NCBI GenBank assembly: GCA_951812305.1
Contig: CATOSB010000004.1
Location: 372,001-436,000, forward strand
Length of the DNA: 64,000 bases
Source: an uncultured Paracoccaceae bacterium
GTDB taxonomy: Bacteria; Pseudomonadota; Alphaproteobacteria; Rhodobacterales; Rhodobacteraceae
Direction: 5' to 3'
Shown: positions 25,901-35,177 of the stretch, in pieces
Numbering within the stretch: position 1 is the stretch's first letter
Layout of the letters: each line of letters opens with the position of its first letter
Notes under the pieces: model-generated
What the model was told of the DNA's origin: nothing
Seen by the model: only the letters and a program-made list of their open reading frames with translations
Databases searched by the model: none
Made by a program: the position numbers and the translations under genes

Positions 25901-27718
25901 ATGGCCCGCGCACCCCTTTTGCAGCTTTCCGGCATATCGCTGACATTTGGTGGCGATCCGCTTTTTAGCGAACTGGATCTGGTCGTCCATGCTGGCGACA
26001 GAACGGCCCTGGTTGGACGCAACGGTTCGGGGAAGTCCACGTTGATGAAAGTCATGGCTGAACTTGTTGAACCGGACACAGGTTCGCGCGTTTTACCCGC
26101 AGGTGTCAGCGTCGGTTATCTGCAGCAGGAGCCGGATATGTCCGCATTTGCCACAATCGGTGACTTTGCGGTGAGTGGGCTCGAGCCAGGGCAGGAATGG
26201 CGGGTCGAGGCGGCGGCGGAAGGCCTGAAGCTTGCACCTGAGACGGCCGTGTCCGCCGCGTCCGGTGGAGAGCGGCGCAGGGCCGCGCTGGCAAAGCTTC
26301 TGGCTGAGGCGCCGGAGTTGATGCTGCTGGACGAGCCAACGAACCATTTGGATATTGAGGCCATCGGTTGGTTGGAACGTCATCTGCTCGAAACTTCGGC
26401 TGGATTTGTTCTGATTTCGCATGACCGGGCGTTTCTGAACGCGCTGACAAAAACAACCATTTGGATTGATCGCAGCATTGTCCGGCGGCGCGAAGAAGGG
26501 TTTGTCGGGTTTGAGGCGTGGCGCGACAAAATATGGTCGGACGAGGACGCTGAACGCCACAAGTTGAACCGAAGGATCAAGGCCGAGGCGCGCTGGGCCG
26601 TTGAAGGCATCAGCGCCCGGCGTAAGCGCAATCAGGGACGCGTGCGCGCACTGCAGGCGCTGCGCGCCGAACGAGCAGCGCAAGTCAAGCGTCAGGGAAC
26701 AGCGGGACTGGCCTTGGACGCTGGCACTAAGTCGGGCCGTAAGACCATTGAAGCCAAAGGTATTACAAAGTCTTACGGCGATAAGTTGATCTTGAAACCA
26801 TTTGATATGCGCGTTCTGCGCGGCGATCGAATCGCGGTTGTCGGGCCAAACGGCGTCGGTAAAACAACTTTGATTGGAATGCTGACGGGCCAGGTTGCAC
26901 CGGATGCAGGCTCAGTCGTTCTGGGAAGTAATGTTGAACTGGCGATCTTTGACCAAAACCGCGCGGCGTTGAACCCAGACCTGACGCTTTGGGATACACT
27001 AGCAGGCGACAGGGAACTGGGGGTTTCTGGCAAGGCGGATCAGGTGATGGTGCGCGGTGTGCCCAAGCATGTGGTGGGGTATCTGAAGGAGTTTCTGTTT
27101 ACGGATGCGCAGGCGCGGGCGCCAGTTCGCTCATTGTCGGGCGGTGAAAAGGCGCGGCTTTTGCTGGCCAAGATCATGGCGAAGCCGTCAAACCTTTTGG
27201 TATTGGACGAGCCAACGAACGATCTGGACATCGAGACTTTGGATCTGCTGCAAGAGGTGTTGTCCGACTACCATGGTACAGTTTTGCTTGTCAGCCATGA
27301 TCGCGATTTCATTGACAGAATTGCAACCACGACCGTCGCGATGGAAGGTGGCGGTCGTGCAATTATTTTCGCTGGAGGGTGGAGCGATTACCAAATGCAG
27401 CGGGGCGAAAAGGGTGCGTTGGAGCCGCCTGATAACACCAAGAAAATGAACGTCAACAAGGGTGCGCTACCTGCCCGGAAGAAAGTAAATTCCGCCCTGA
27501 CGTTCACGGAAAAACATCGACTTGAGCGGCTACCCGAGGAAATAGGACGGTTGGAACGTGAAATTGAAAAACTGGCCGGTCTGTTGTCAGACGCCGATTT
27601 GTTCTCGAAAGATCCCGCGAAGTTTCAAAAGGCTACTAAAGCGTTAACCGAGCGACAGGCCATGCTGACCGCGTCAGAAGAGGAATGGCTGCGGTTAGAG
27701 GAAAAGGCGGAAAGCTAA
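25901..27718 (+). CDS. ABC-F family ATPase (Uup-like)
   Basis: The 605-residue protein has two ABC cassettes and no membrane segment. Walker A motifs are GRNGSGKST and GPNGVGKTT, signatures are ASGGERRRAALAKL and LSGGEKARLLLAKI, and Walker B/EQ loops read LMLLDEPTNHLD and LLVLDEPTNDLD. A charged linker with coiled-coil character lies between them, and a C-terminal coiled coil (RLPEEIGRLEREIEKLAGLL) points to the Uup subgroup, which acts on ribosomes or branched DNA. It starts 42 bases after the broken olsB gene. Confidence 0.9.
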   Translation: MARAPLLQLSGISLTFGGDPLFSELDLVVHAGDRTALVGRNGSGKSTLMKVMAELVEPDTGSRVLPAGVSVGYLQQEPDMSAFATIGDFAVSGLEPGQEWRVEAAAEGLKLAPETAVSAASGGERRRAALAKLLAEAPELMLLDEPTNHLDIEAIGWLERHLLETSAGFVLISHDRAFLNALTKTTIWIDRSIVRRREEGFVGFEAWRDKIWSDEDAERHKLNRRIKAEARWAVEGISARRKRNQGRVRALQALRAERAAQVKRQGTAGLALDAGTKSGRKTIEAKGITKSYGDKLILKPFDMRVLRGDRIAVVGPNGVGKTTLIGMLTGQVAPDAGSVVLGSNVELAIFDQNRAALNPDLTLWDTLAGDRELGVSGKADQVMVRGVPKHVVGYLKEFLFTDAQARAPVRSLSGGEKARLLLAKIMAKPSNLLVLDEPTNDLDIETLDLLQEVLSDYHGTVLLVSHDRDFIDRIATTTVAMEGGGRAIIFAGGWSDYQMQRGEKGALEPPDNTKKMNVNKGALPARKKVNSALTFTEKHRLERLPEEIGRLEREIEKLAGLLSDADLFSKDPAKFQKATKALTERQAMLTASEEEWLRLEEKAES

Positions 27719-27728
27719 ATCCGCCACT

Positions 27729-29267
27729 TTAGGTCTTCAGGTGGATGTTGAAATTTTCTCGGATGGCTTTGTCCAGCGCTGGATCAAATGCCACGGCAGA
27801 CGGCTGCCCAAGTATTTCTTCCTTCCTTGCGATGGCGTTGGCAATCAGGTCCGGCTTTCCGCTTTCGTCCCATTCCTTCGGACTCATGCGATTGCCAAGC
27901 GTCGGGTAAACGTGGTCGCGCTGCATCCGGCTTAAGGTGGCATCGGTGCCTAGGTAATGGCCTGTCCCACCGAGGCAAACCTCTTTGATCTGGTCAATGG
28001 CCAATGTTTCATCATCAACCTCAATTCCGCGCACGCAACGCTGTGCTTGCCCGATCAGATCGTCGGCCAGAATCAGGCTTTCGTGGCAAAATCCCAGTAG
28101 TGAGGCGTGCATTGCGGCGGCCTCATACACCATGTTCAGGCCCGCAAGCCCGGCCATCACATTGGAACACATCTGCTCCCACCCGGCCTGCATATCTGGC
28201 ATTTTGCTGTCGGACGCGCCACCAGCCGCGCCGCCGGGTATGCCATAGAACTGGTGCATCTGCGCGCAACCAGCGGTCAGCAGGGCCTGTTCGCCTGAAC
28301 CTACGGTCATCGCGCCGGTGCGCAGATCTAGCCCGAAAGGCCAGGTTCCAAACACTGCCGGGTGACCCGGCGAAATCGCGTTTACGTAAACAACACCGGC
28401 TAGGCATTCTGCGACCGCCTGGGTAATCGCACCGGCAATGGTCGAAGGCGCGGTCGCGCCCGCCATGCCAGCACTTAATAACAGCACGGGCATCCCTGCA
28501 TTGATGCAGTTTTCCATGACCTGACAGGCCTCGGTGGCGAACTTCATCGGCGGCACGACGAAGCAGTTTGAATTCGAAACAAATGGACGGGCGCGCCATG
28601 AAACCTCGCCCCCTGCGATCAGGTGCAGCATCTCAATCGCAGGTGCGACGAAATCCGGTTCGGTAAAAGATGTACCGATGTGTTTGGTGGTGCCGGAACA
28701 AGCCGCGTAGATGGTGTTATAGTCCATCTCGCGGTTGTCCTCGATATCACGGCACACCATCGGGCGCTGCAGAAAGTGCACGTTATCAAGCGTTTGCGTG
28801 ATCCGCGCGGCGTCGTGCAGATCCTGCACTGTGGAGTGGCGGTAATTGCGACCTTCGACATCCACCATGCTGACGGCAGCCCCCGCGGTGCCATAATGAA
28901 CTCGGGAGCCTGAAAGGTGCAGGTCATATTGTGGATCACGCCCGCAAAGAGTTATGCCCTTTGCGGCCTTGGCAACCATGTCTTCGACCAGCGCCTGAGG
29001 ATACCTAAGACGACCATCGTCGCCCAAAGTCGCGCCAGCACCAGTCATGATCTCGATGCCAGATGGCGGTGCATCCGCCAGGCCAACCTCTTCCAGAACA
29101 CTCAATGCGGCGTTGTGAATGCGCTGAACATCCGCTTCGGACAGTGGCTTGTAGAATCCACCGCTCATGCCCGGTTGAATTGGGCGTTCGTGATGTTCCA
29201 GCGGGGCGGCTCTTGCGGCGCGGCGCGCGGCGCGGCCGCCGGAGCGGCGAGGGGATTGATCTGTCAT
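27729..29267 (-). CDS. MttB-family methyltransferase, copy 1
   Basis: The 512-residue protein belongs to the trimethylamine methyltransferase superfamily. It starts with a basic, probably disordered leader (MTDQSPRRSGGRAARRAARA), and ATG 29267 is preferred over an upstream TTG. The body shows the family TIM-barrel segments (YNTIYAACSGTTKHIGTSF, GITQAVAECLAGVVYVNAIS by position). No in-frame amber codon interrupts it, so it is a non-pyrrolysine member, a group that includes glycine-betaine methyltransferases. No corrinoid protein gene is adjacent. The end lies 10 bases from the convergent ABC-F gene. Confidence 0.8.
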   Translation of the reverse strand: MTDQSPRRSGGRAARRAARAAPLEHHERPIQPGMSGGFYKPLSEADVQRIHNAALSVLEEVGLADAPPSGIEIMTGAGATLGDDGRLRYPQALVEDMVAKAAKGITLCGRDPQYDLHLSGSRVHYGTAGAAVSMVDVEGRNYRHSTVQDLHDAARITQTLDNVHFLQRPMVCRDIEDNREMDYNTIYAACSGTTKHIGTSFTEPDFVAPAIEMLHLIAGGEVSWRARPFVSNSNCFVVPPMKFATEACQVMENCINAGMPVLLLSAGMAGATAPSTIAGAITQAVAECLAGVVYVNAISPGHPAVFGTWPFGLDLRTGAMTVGSGEQALLTAGCAQMHQFYGIPGGAAGGASDSKMPDMQAGWEQMCSNVMAGLAGLNMVYEAAAMHASLLGFCHESLILADDLIGQAQRCVRGIEVDDETLAIDQIKEVCLGGTGHYLGTDATLSRMQRDHVYPTLGNRMSPKEWDESGKPDLIANAIARKEEILGQPSAVAFDPALDKAIRENFNIHLKT

Positions 29268-29471
29268 AAAGGGAGCTTTCGAGATGTGAAGCTTGCGCGG
29301 GTTTGGTGGCGTCAAGTCAAATCCGGTCGCCCACGCGCGGCGCGTCCACGCTCCGCGCCGATGGTGACAATCACCAGTGCAATCTTCCAGTCGTTATCGC
29401 TAAACTCAGGGCTTCCCATGCAAAATACTGGGGCAAAATGTCTTAACGGCGTCTTGCCAAAAAACGGCAAC

Positions 29472-30875
29472 CTATAACGTTTGCGACATTTCCTGTAGGA
29501 CATCCAGCGTGGTCATCACGTCTTCGCGGGTGCAATCAAATGTGCCTGCAGTAAAGCGGATGACGAATTTACCCTCATGCATAGTCTGCGTCAGATAAAC
29601 GCGTCCGTCGTCGTTTATGCTCTGCAAAAGCTGCGAGTTCAGAGTGTTTGCGTCGGGTTTATCGGGCGCGTATCGGAACGAAAAAAGCGCCAGACGCGGT
29701 TCCGTGACGATCTCGAAATCTGGCAGGACGCGGACTGCCTCGCATAACTCCGCAGTCCACGCGACGTGATTGCGGATCATATTGCGCAGGTCTTCCAAAC
29801 CATAGGCACGCAGAACAAACCACAGTTTCAAAGCGCGGAAGCGGCGGCCAAGTGGGACAGTCCATTCGTTGAAATCGGTGACCTGTTCCTGACCCAATGT
29901 CTTCAAATAGTCCGGCCGCAACCCAAGAGAGCGGATTTGTGGCGCCGGGTCGCGAAGAAACTGGATCGCGCCATCAAACTGCGCGCCAATCCCTTTATAG
30001 GGGTTCATAACTATGCTGTCAGCGCCCTCCACTCCGTTCCATAGCCCGCGGTACTCTGGGCAAATCATTGCGTTGCCGGCCCAGGCCGCATCAACATGGG
30101 TATAAAGATCGTGGCGCTTGGCGACCGTCAGGCACTCTGCAAGCGGGTCAAACGCTCCAATCGAAGTGCCGCCAGAGCACAAAATTACCCCCGCAGCTGT
30201 TCGACCAGCCACGACATCCGCCTCAATTGCGGCCTCTAAGGCGCTGGGTTTCATCGAAAAGTTTTCATCGGTCTCGATCTTGACGAGATTTCCTTGCCCT
30301 ATTCCGGCCAGACGCACGGCCTTGTCGATGGAACTGTGGGTCTGTGCGCTGGCATAAATACGCATTGGTTTTCGCCCGGTGATACCGTTGTCGACGCTGT
30401 CCCACCCGGTAACACGATCCCGCATTGTCAGAACGGCGGAAAGCGTGCAGGTCGTGGCACTGTCGTGGATTGTGCCGCAGAATTCTGGCCCAAGCCCAAC
30501 CGCCTGGCGCATCCAGTCGATCATGACCTCTTCGATTTCGGTGGCCGCTGGCGAGGTTTGCCAAAGCATACTCATTGCCGAAATTGAATTGACAAGCTGC
30601 TCTGCCAGCATGGACGCGGGGGCGGCATTGGACGGAAAATAAGCAAAAAACCTCGGGTGCTGCCAATGGGTCATGGCATCGGGCACAATGGCCTCGAAAT
30701 CCGCAAAGATTGCTTCCGGTGTGTCAGCCGCCTCTGGAGGTGTCGTGGGTAATTTAGCCGCGACCTCGCCGGGTTTCGTCTGTGCACGAACCGGACGGTC
30801 CCGAAGGTTTTTGTGATAATCATGCGCCCAATCGGCGGCGCGTTTCGACCAGTGGCGCAGGTCGTCATGGTCCAT
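29472..30875 (-). CDS. PLP-dependent aromatic amino acid decarboxylase-type enzyme
   Basis: The 467-residue protein matches group II PLP decarboxylases: WQHPRFFAYFPSNAAPASML near the N-terminus, the cofactor aspartate in HVDAAWAGNAMI, and the Schiff-base lysine in NPYKGIGAQFDG (most homologues have NPHKW). The histidine-to-tyrosine change before the lysine is unusual and may shift substrate preference. It is predicted to decarboxylate aromatic or related amino acids in the cytoplasm. It is 2 bases from the YbaK gene, so they form one unit. Confidence 0.8.
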   Translation of the reverse strand: MDHDDLRHWSKRAADWAHDYHKNLRDRPVRAQTKPGEVAAKLPTTPPEAADTPEAIFADFEAIVPDAMTHWQHPRFFAYFPSNAAPASMLAEQLVNSISAMSMLWQTSPAATEIEEVMIDWMRQAVGLGPEFCGTIHDSATTCTLSAVLTMRDRVTGWDSVDNGITGRKPMRIYASAQTHSSIDKAVRLAGIGQGNLVKIETDENFSMKPSALEAAIEADVVAGRTAAGVILCSGGTSIGAFDPLAECLTVAKRHDLYTHVDAAWAGNAMICPEYRGLWNGVEGADSIVMNPYKGIGAQFDGAIQFLRDPAPQIRSLGLRPDYLKTLGQEQVTDFNEWTVPLGRRFRALKLWFVLRAYGLEDLRNMIRNHVAWTAELCEAVRVLPDFEIVTEPRLALFSFRYAPDKPDANTLNSQLLQSINDDGRVYLTQTMHEGKFVIRFTAGTFDCTREDVMTTLDVLQEMSQTL

Positions 30876-30877
30876 TG

Positions 30878-31366
30878 TTAGCTTCCCCTCGGTTGCAGAA
30901 AATCCGCGCCAGTCGCATTGGAAATGCGACTTAAGATATTGGGATCAATTGGAAAGATGTGCCTTGGCGTTCCGGCAGCGGCCCAAACCACGTCGAATTC
31001 AGAGAGCTTTTGATCCCAGAATGCACGGATTGGGTTCAAGTGCCCGATCGGTGCAACACCGCCAATTGCAAATCCAGTCTGTGTGCGAATTTGATGTGCG
31101 TCGGCTTTGCCAAGCACTTCGCCAGCGGCAATGCCGGCCTTTTCGCGATCAACCTGATTACCACCGGCGGTGATGAACAAAACGACGTCGCCTGTCGACT
31201 CGCCATGAAAGATGATCGACTTTGCAATCTGATCAATTTCACATTCCACCGCAGCGGCAGCATCCGCAGCCGTGCGGGTTCCATCCTGCATTTCAAGGAT
31301 GTCGACCGCGACGCCCGCGTCCTCCAGCGCGCGTCGTACCCGTTTCAGGCTTTTGCTCACCAACAT
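30878..31366 (-). CDS. YbaK-type aminoacyl-tRNA deacylase
   Basis: The 162-residue protein has the YbaK/EbsC fold: IDQIAKSIIFHGESTGDVVL with the catalytic lysine, then VLGKADAHQIRTQTGFAIGG and VAPIGHL, the GxxxGxxPxGH-type motif. Such proteins hydrolyse mischarged tRNAs (Cys- or Ala-tRNA-Pro). It overlaps no other gene and is followed directly by the PLP decarboxylase gene. Confidence 0.85.
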   Translation of the reverse strand: MLVSKSLKRVRRALEDAGVAVDILEMQDGTRTAADAAAAVECEIDQIAKSIIFHGESTGDVVLFITAGGNQVDREKAGIAAGEVLGKADAHQIRTQTGFAIGGVAPIGHLNPIRAFWDQKLSEFDVVWAAAGTPRHIFPIDPNILSRISNATGADFLQPRGS

Positions 31367-31469
31367 CTCCTATTGATAGGGACGTTCCCGAATTAACCGC
31401 GCAGCGATCAGGAAGAAAGCGCGAAAACATCGGCTTGCCAAGCCGGGGCGAGGCGGGCTTATTCACGCC

Positions 31470-34244
31470 ATGTCGTTTGCGAAGCGTATAACCAGGGTTC
31501 CTTTTGCCTTTGACGTTGAATTGGGTCGCGAAGCCGTTGACGGTTTCGCGTCGCAACCGCCCGAAACCCGTGACCTTTTACTAGGCACCGCTGGATCCAG
31601 CCCGTATTTGCGTGGGCTAATTGCAAAACATTCCCAGTGGCTCGAAGAGGCGCTCGCCAGCGACCTGGAATCCACCATGTCAGCACTGTTGGGGGAAGCA
31701 CGCGCATTGGACGACGCTCATGTCGGCACGGGATTGCGATCAATCAAAGGGCGCGCCGCGCTTTTGATTGCTTTGGCGGACTTGGGCGGGCTTTGGACGT
31801 TGGAAGAGGTCACGCAAGCCTTGACTGATTTTGCGGATTTGGCCGTCGATTGCGCGTTAAGGTCCTGTATTAGAGCGGAAATTCACCGTGGTAAATTGTC
31901 GGAGATCGACGCGCCCGCGGGAGGAGTGGTTGCCATCGCTATGGGCAAAATGGGCGCAGGTGAGTTGAATTATTCGTCCGACATTGACCTGATCGTTCTG
32001 TTCGATGGCGCGCAATATGGCGAAGGCGTTGCAGAAGCGCGCTCTGCACTGGTACGGGCGGTCAGGCGGGCATCAAAGGCCCTTAGCGACAACACCAACG
32101 ATGGGTATGTTTTTCGCACAGACCTGCGATTGCGGCCCGATCCGTCGGTCACGCCGGTCGTTTTGTCGTTCGATGCCGCCGAGTCATATTACGAAAGCGT
32201 TGGCCGTACTTGGGAACGCGCCGCATACATTAAGGCACGGGCAGCTGCAGGTGATGTTGAGGCTGGAAATGCATTTCTGGAACGCCTGACACCGTTTGTC
32301 TGGCGGCGGCATCTGGACTTTGCGGCGATTCAGGATGCGCATGAAATGCGCCTTCGCATTCGCGACCATAAGGGTCTATTTGGCCCGATCACGTTGCCGC
32401 GCCACAACATGAAACTTGGGCGTGGCGGAATTCGCGAGATCGAGTTTTTCACCCAGACGCGGCAGTTGATCGCAGGCGGGCGCGACCCGGAATTGCGGGT
32501 TTCGGGAACAGTTGATGGATTGCGTGCCCTGGCCGCAAAAGACTGGGTGCCAAATGAGGCAGCTGAAAGCCTGACAGACGCCTATCGTAAGCATCGGGAA
32601 GTCGAGCACAGGTTGCAGATGATCGCCGATGCGCAGACCCATTCGTTGCCGGGTGATGATGATGGTTTTGCGCGCCTTGCGGCCCTGATGGGGCGCGACA
32701 GCGAAGAGCTGAAGAAAGAGGTTCGCGCGCGCTTAGAAGAGGTCCACACGCTAACTGAAGAGTTTTTTGCACCCGCCGACACGGGAGGTGCGAAACCAGA
32801 AGTCGATCACAGGTTTCAAACGGTCATGGACGGCTGGCGCAGCTATCCTGCGCTGCGCAATGAGCGGGCGGTCAAGATTTTTGACCGGATCCAGCATGAC
32901 CTTGTCGCCGGTCTAAATCGCGCGGCAAAGCCGGAAGAGGCGCTGGAACAATTTGACCTGTTCCTGTCGCGCCTTCCCGCTGGTGTTCAGTTGTTTTCAT
33001 TGTTTGAGGCCAACCCGCATCTGATTGAATTGATTGTGGATGTCGTATCGGTTGCGCCCGCTTTGGCACATTACCTGGGCCGCAATGCGCAAGTATTCGA
33101 CGCGGTAATTGGCGGAGAGTTCTTTGCCGATTGGCCGGGTCGCGACGCATTGGAGTCTTCACTGACAGACGTTCTTTACGTCGCGGGGGATTACGAGGGC
33201 AAACTCGACGCCGCGCGCCGATGGCACAAGGAATGGCACTTTCGAATTGGTGTTCATTTCCTGCGAGGGATTGCGACGGCGAAGGAATCCGGACGGCAAT
33301 ACGCCGAACTTGCCGAAGCGACTGTTGCCTGCCTTTGGGCTGAAGTCGTTGCGGAGTTCGCAAGGAAATACGGCGCACCTCCCGGTAGAGGCGGCGTAAT
33401 CCTCGGAATGGGATCGCTCGGATCCGGTTACCTGACCGCCACGTCAGATTTGGATTTGATCGTAATTTATGACCCGGAAGATGTCGAATATTCAGACGGC
33501 GACAAACAGCTTCATTCGCGAACTTACTATGCGCGGCTGACGCAGGCATTCGTAACCGCGTTCAGCGTGCAGACCGCTGAAGGTACATTATACGAGGTCG
33601 ACATGCGCCTGCGTCCATCCGGACGGAAAGGGCCGGTGGCCACATCATTTGCGTCATTCAAGACTTATCAGCGAGAAGAAGCCTGGACGTGGGAGTCGTT
33701 GGCCCTGACGCGTGCACGGGTAATTGCCGGCAATTCCGCGCTGGCGTCAGAGGTTGAAGAAGAGCGGGAAACGATTCTAAAGCTGGAGCGTGATCCGGCT
33801 AAAATCGCGGCAGATGTGGCGGAAATGCGCAACCGGCTTGCCGACGCACATGGAGCCCCATCTGAGTTCGATGCAAAGCGCGGACCAGGGCGCATGATGG
33901 AAATTGAGTTACTTGGTCAGGCACTCGCCTTGATTGCCGGTTCAATTGAAAGGGTCACGGACCAGCAAATCGTAAATGGCGAAGCAATAGGAAAATTGAA
34001 TGAAGATCAATCAGCTGTTCTTTCGCAGGCTCATGATTGGTTCTGGTCTGTACAGGCCGGCTTTCGGCTGATTACCGGGAATGTTGTGCGCGATGCAGAT
34101 ATCGGGGCAGGCGGGTGGTCATTTGTGTCTCGTGTTACAGGAATGACGGACAGTGAGGCGCTGGCGAGTGAAATCCGGCGAAGGTCTTGCGATGTTGAAG
34201 CGGAAGTCGACGCTGTTCTTGATACGCTCCGGAACAAGGGCTAG
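31470..34244 (+). CDS. glnE: Glutamine synthetase adenylyltransferase/deadenylyltransferase
   Basis: The 924-residue protein has two nucleotidyltransferase domains separated by the regulatory region. The first (MGAGELNYSSDIDLIVLFD) is the adenylyl-removing half, the second (MGSLGSGYLTATSDLDLIVI) the adenylylating half; the paired aspartates are present in both. It sets glutamine synthetase activity in response to PII signals. The frame is complete and of normal length. Confidence 0.95.
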   Translation: MSFAKRITRVPFAFDVELGREAVDGFASQPPETRDLLLGTAGSSPYLRGLIAKHSQWLEEALASDLESTMSALLGEARALDDAHVGTGLRSIKGRAALLIALADLGGLWTLEEVTQALTDFADLAVDCALRSCIRAEIHRGKLSEIDAPAGGVVAIAMGKMGAGELNYSSDIDLIVLFDGAQYGEGVAEARSALVRAVRRASKALSDNTNDGYVFRTDLRLRPDPSVTPVVLSFDAAESYYESVGRTWERAAYIKARAAAGDVEAGNAFLERLTPFVWRRHLDFAAIQDAHEMRLRIRDHKGLFGPITLPRHNMKLGRGGIREIEFFTQTRQLIAGGRDPELRVSGTVDGLRALAAKDWVPNEAAESLTDAYRKHREVEHRLQMIADAQTHSLPGDDDGFARLAALMGRDSEELKKEVRARLEEVHTLTEEFFAPADTGGAKPEVDHRFQTVMDGWRSYPALRNERAVKIFDRIQHDLVAGLNRAAKPEEALEQFDLFLSRLPAGVQLFSLFEANPHLIELIVDVVSVAPALAHYLGRNAQVFDAVIGGEFFADWPGRDALESSLTDVLYVAGDYEGKLDAARRWHKEWHFRIGVHFLRGIATAKESGRQYAELAEATVACLWAEVVAEFARKYGAPPGRGGVILGMGSLGSGYLTATSDLDLIVIYDPEDVEYSDGDKQLHSRTYYARLTQAFVTAFSVQTAEGTLYEVDMRLRPSGRKGPVATSFASFKTYQREEAWTWESLALTRARVIAGNSALASEVEEERETILKLERDPAKIAADVAEMRNRLADAHGAPSEFDAKRGPGRMMEIELLGQALALIAGSIERVTDQQIVNGEAIGKLNEDQSAVLSQAHDWFWSVQAGFRLITGNVVRDADIGAGGWSFVSRVTGMTDSEALASEIRRRSCDVEAEVDAVLDTLRNKG

Positions 34245-34265
34245 GGCTGGTGAAAGGAGAGGCAG

Positions 34266-34532
34266 ATGACGCTGGATGAAATTGACGGGACCGGCCTGAT
34301 AATAGAGGCCTATCGTATCGAAGGGATTGGATTGGCAGAATGCCGGACAATTTTTATGGATTGGGCATTGAAATTGCCTGAGGGTATTTCTGCCCAAGAT
34401 GCTGTCACTTTTCTGCACAGGGAATTTGGCAGGAAGGCCCCCGATCATCCGATGACGGAGGTCCTGCGCGAAGGTATGACAAAGCCTGAAAGCGCACAGC
34501 GGCGCGGTGGGCGAAAAGCGCGGGTTGGCTAA
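34266..34532 (+). CDS. Conserved hypothetical protein behind glnE
   Basis: The 88-residue protein starts at ATG 34266 behind AAAGGAGAGG. It contains YRIEGIGLAECRTIFMDWAL and KLPEGISAQDAVTFLHREFG, an acidic helical protein with a basic tail (RRGGRKARVG). I know it only as a small protein seen next to glnE in relatives. The 21-base gap to glnE suggests co-transcription and a possible nitrogen-related role, which is inference. Confidence 0.6.
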   Translation: MTLDEIDGTGLIIEAYRIEGIGLAECRTIFMDWALKLPEGISAQDAVTFLHREFGRKAPDHPMTEVLREGMTKPESAQRRGGRKARVG

Positions 34533-34637
34533 TTTCGGGACATAACTCTGCAGGAAAAAAAACCGCATTTTTCAAAGTTCTTAATTTTTTAAGTTTTCCG
34601 CCAAGGATTGACCAACGGGCGGCGTCAAAACATCGTG

Positions 34638-35177
34638 ATGCGCATGAAAACGGGCGATCAGGAACTGGCGATGGCCGCCGCGGGCGGGGACAGAGAGGCG
34701 TTCAGTAGCCTGCTGTCACGCCATTATGACGGCCTTTTTCGTTTGTGTTTTCGACTGACCGGGCAACAGCATATCGCCGAGGATATAACTCAGGATATCT
34801 GTCTGGCTTTGCCCTCAAAGATGCGCAGCTATAAAGGAACCGCCAAATTTTCGACGTGGCTATACCGTGTGGCGGTGAATGCGGTTCATGATTGGCGCAG
34901 GCGCGCACATACCCGCGCCAAGGCGGCGGACGGATGGGGCGATTGGGAAAAGAATCGCCGCGCCGAAACCGCCGAGGCGGACGAAGCGATGATCTGGCTG
35001 CAAGAGGCAATGAAACAGCTGCCGGCCGAATTGCAGGACACGATTGCACTGACAGTTGGGGAGGGAATGACACAGGCCGAAGCCGCAGAGGTGCTTGGTC
35101 TATCCGAAGGCACGGTTGCCTGGCGACTTTCCGAGGTTCGCAAGCGGCTGCGCGATATCCACGAGAGGGAAATGTGA
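34638..35177 (+). CDS. ECF-type RNA polymerase sigma factor
   Basis: The protein of about 179 residues has sigma region 2 (FSSLLSRHYDGLFRLCFRLT, AEDITQDICLALPSKMRSYK, FSTWLYRVAVNAVHDWRRRA) and region 4 (ELQDTIALTVGEGMTQAEAA, LGLSEGTVAWRLSEVRKRL). The frame opens at a TTG (34608); ATG 34638 or 34644 are the likelier starts and neither has a strong ribosome site. Its stop overlaps the start of the vWA gene (TGATG at 35175), so the two are coupled. The AT-rich gap before it may hold its promoter. Confidence 0.85.
   Translation: MRMKTGDQELAMAAAGGDREAFSSLLSRHYDGLFRLCFRLTGQQHIAEDITQDICLALPSKMRSYKGTAKFSTWLYRVAVNAVHDWRRRAHTRAKAADGWGDWEKNRRAETAEADEAMIWLQEAMKQLPAELQDTIALTVGEGMTQAEAAEVLGLSEGTVAWRLSEVRKRLRDIHEREM

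Noticed and set aside
27729..29267. MttB as a pyrrolysine enzyme
   Set aside because: There is no in-frame TAG in the body of either MttB gene and no pyl genes are seen.
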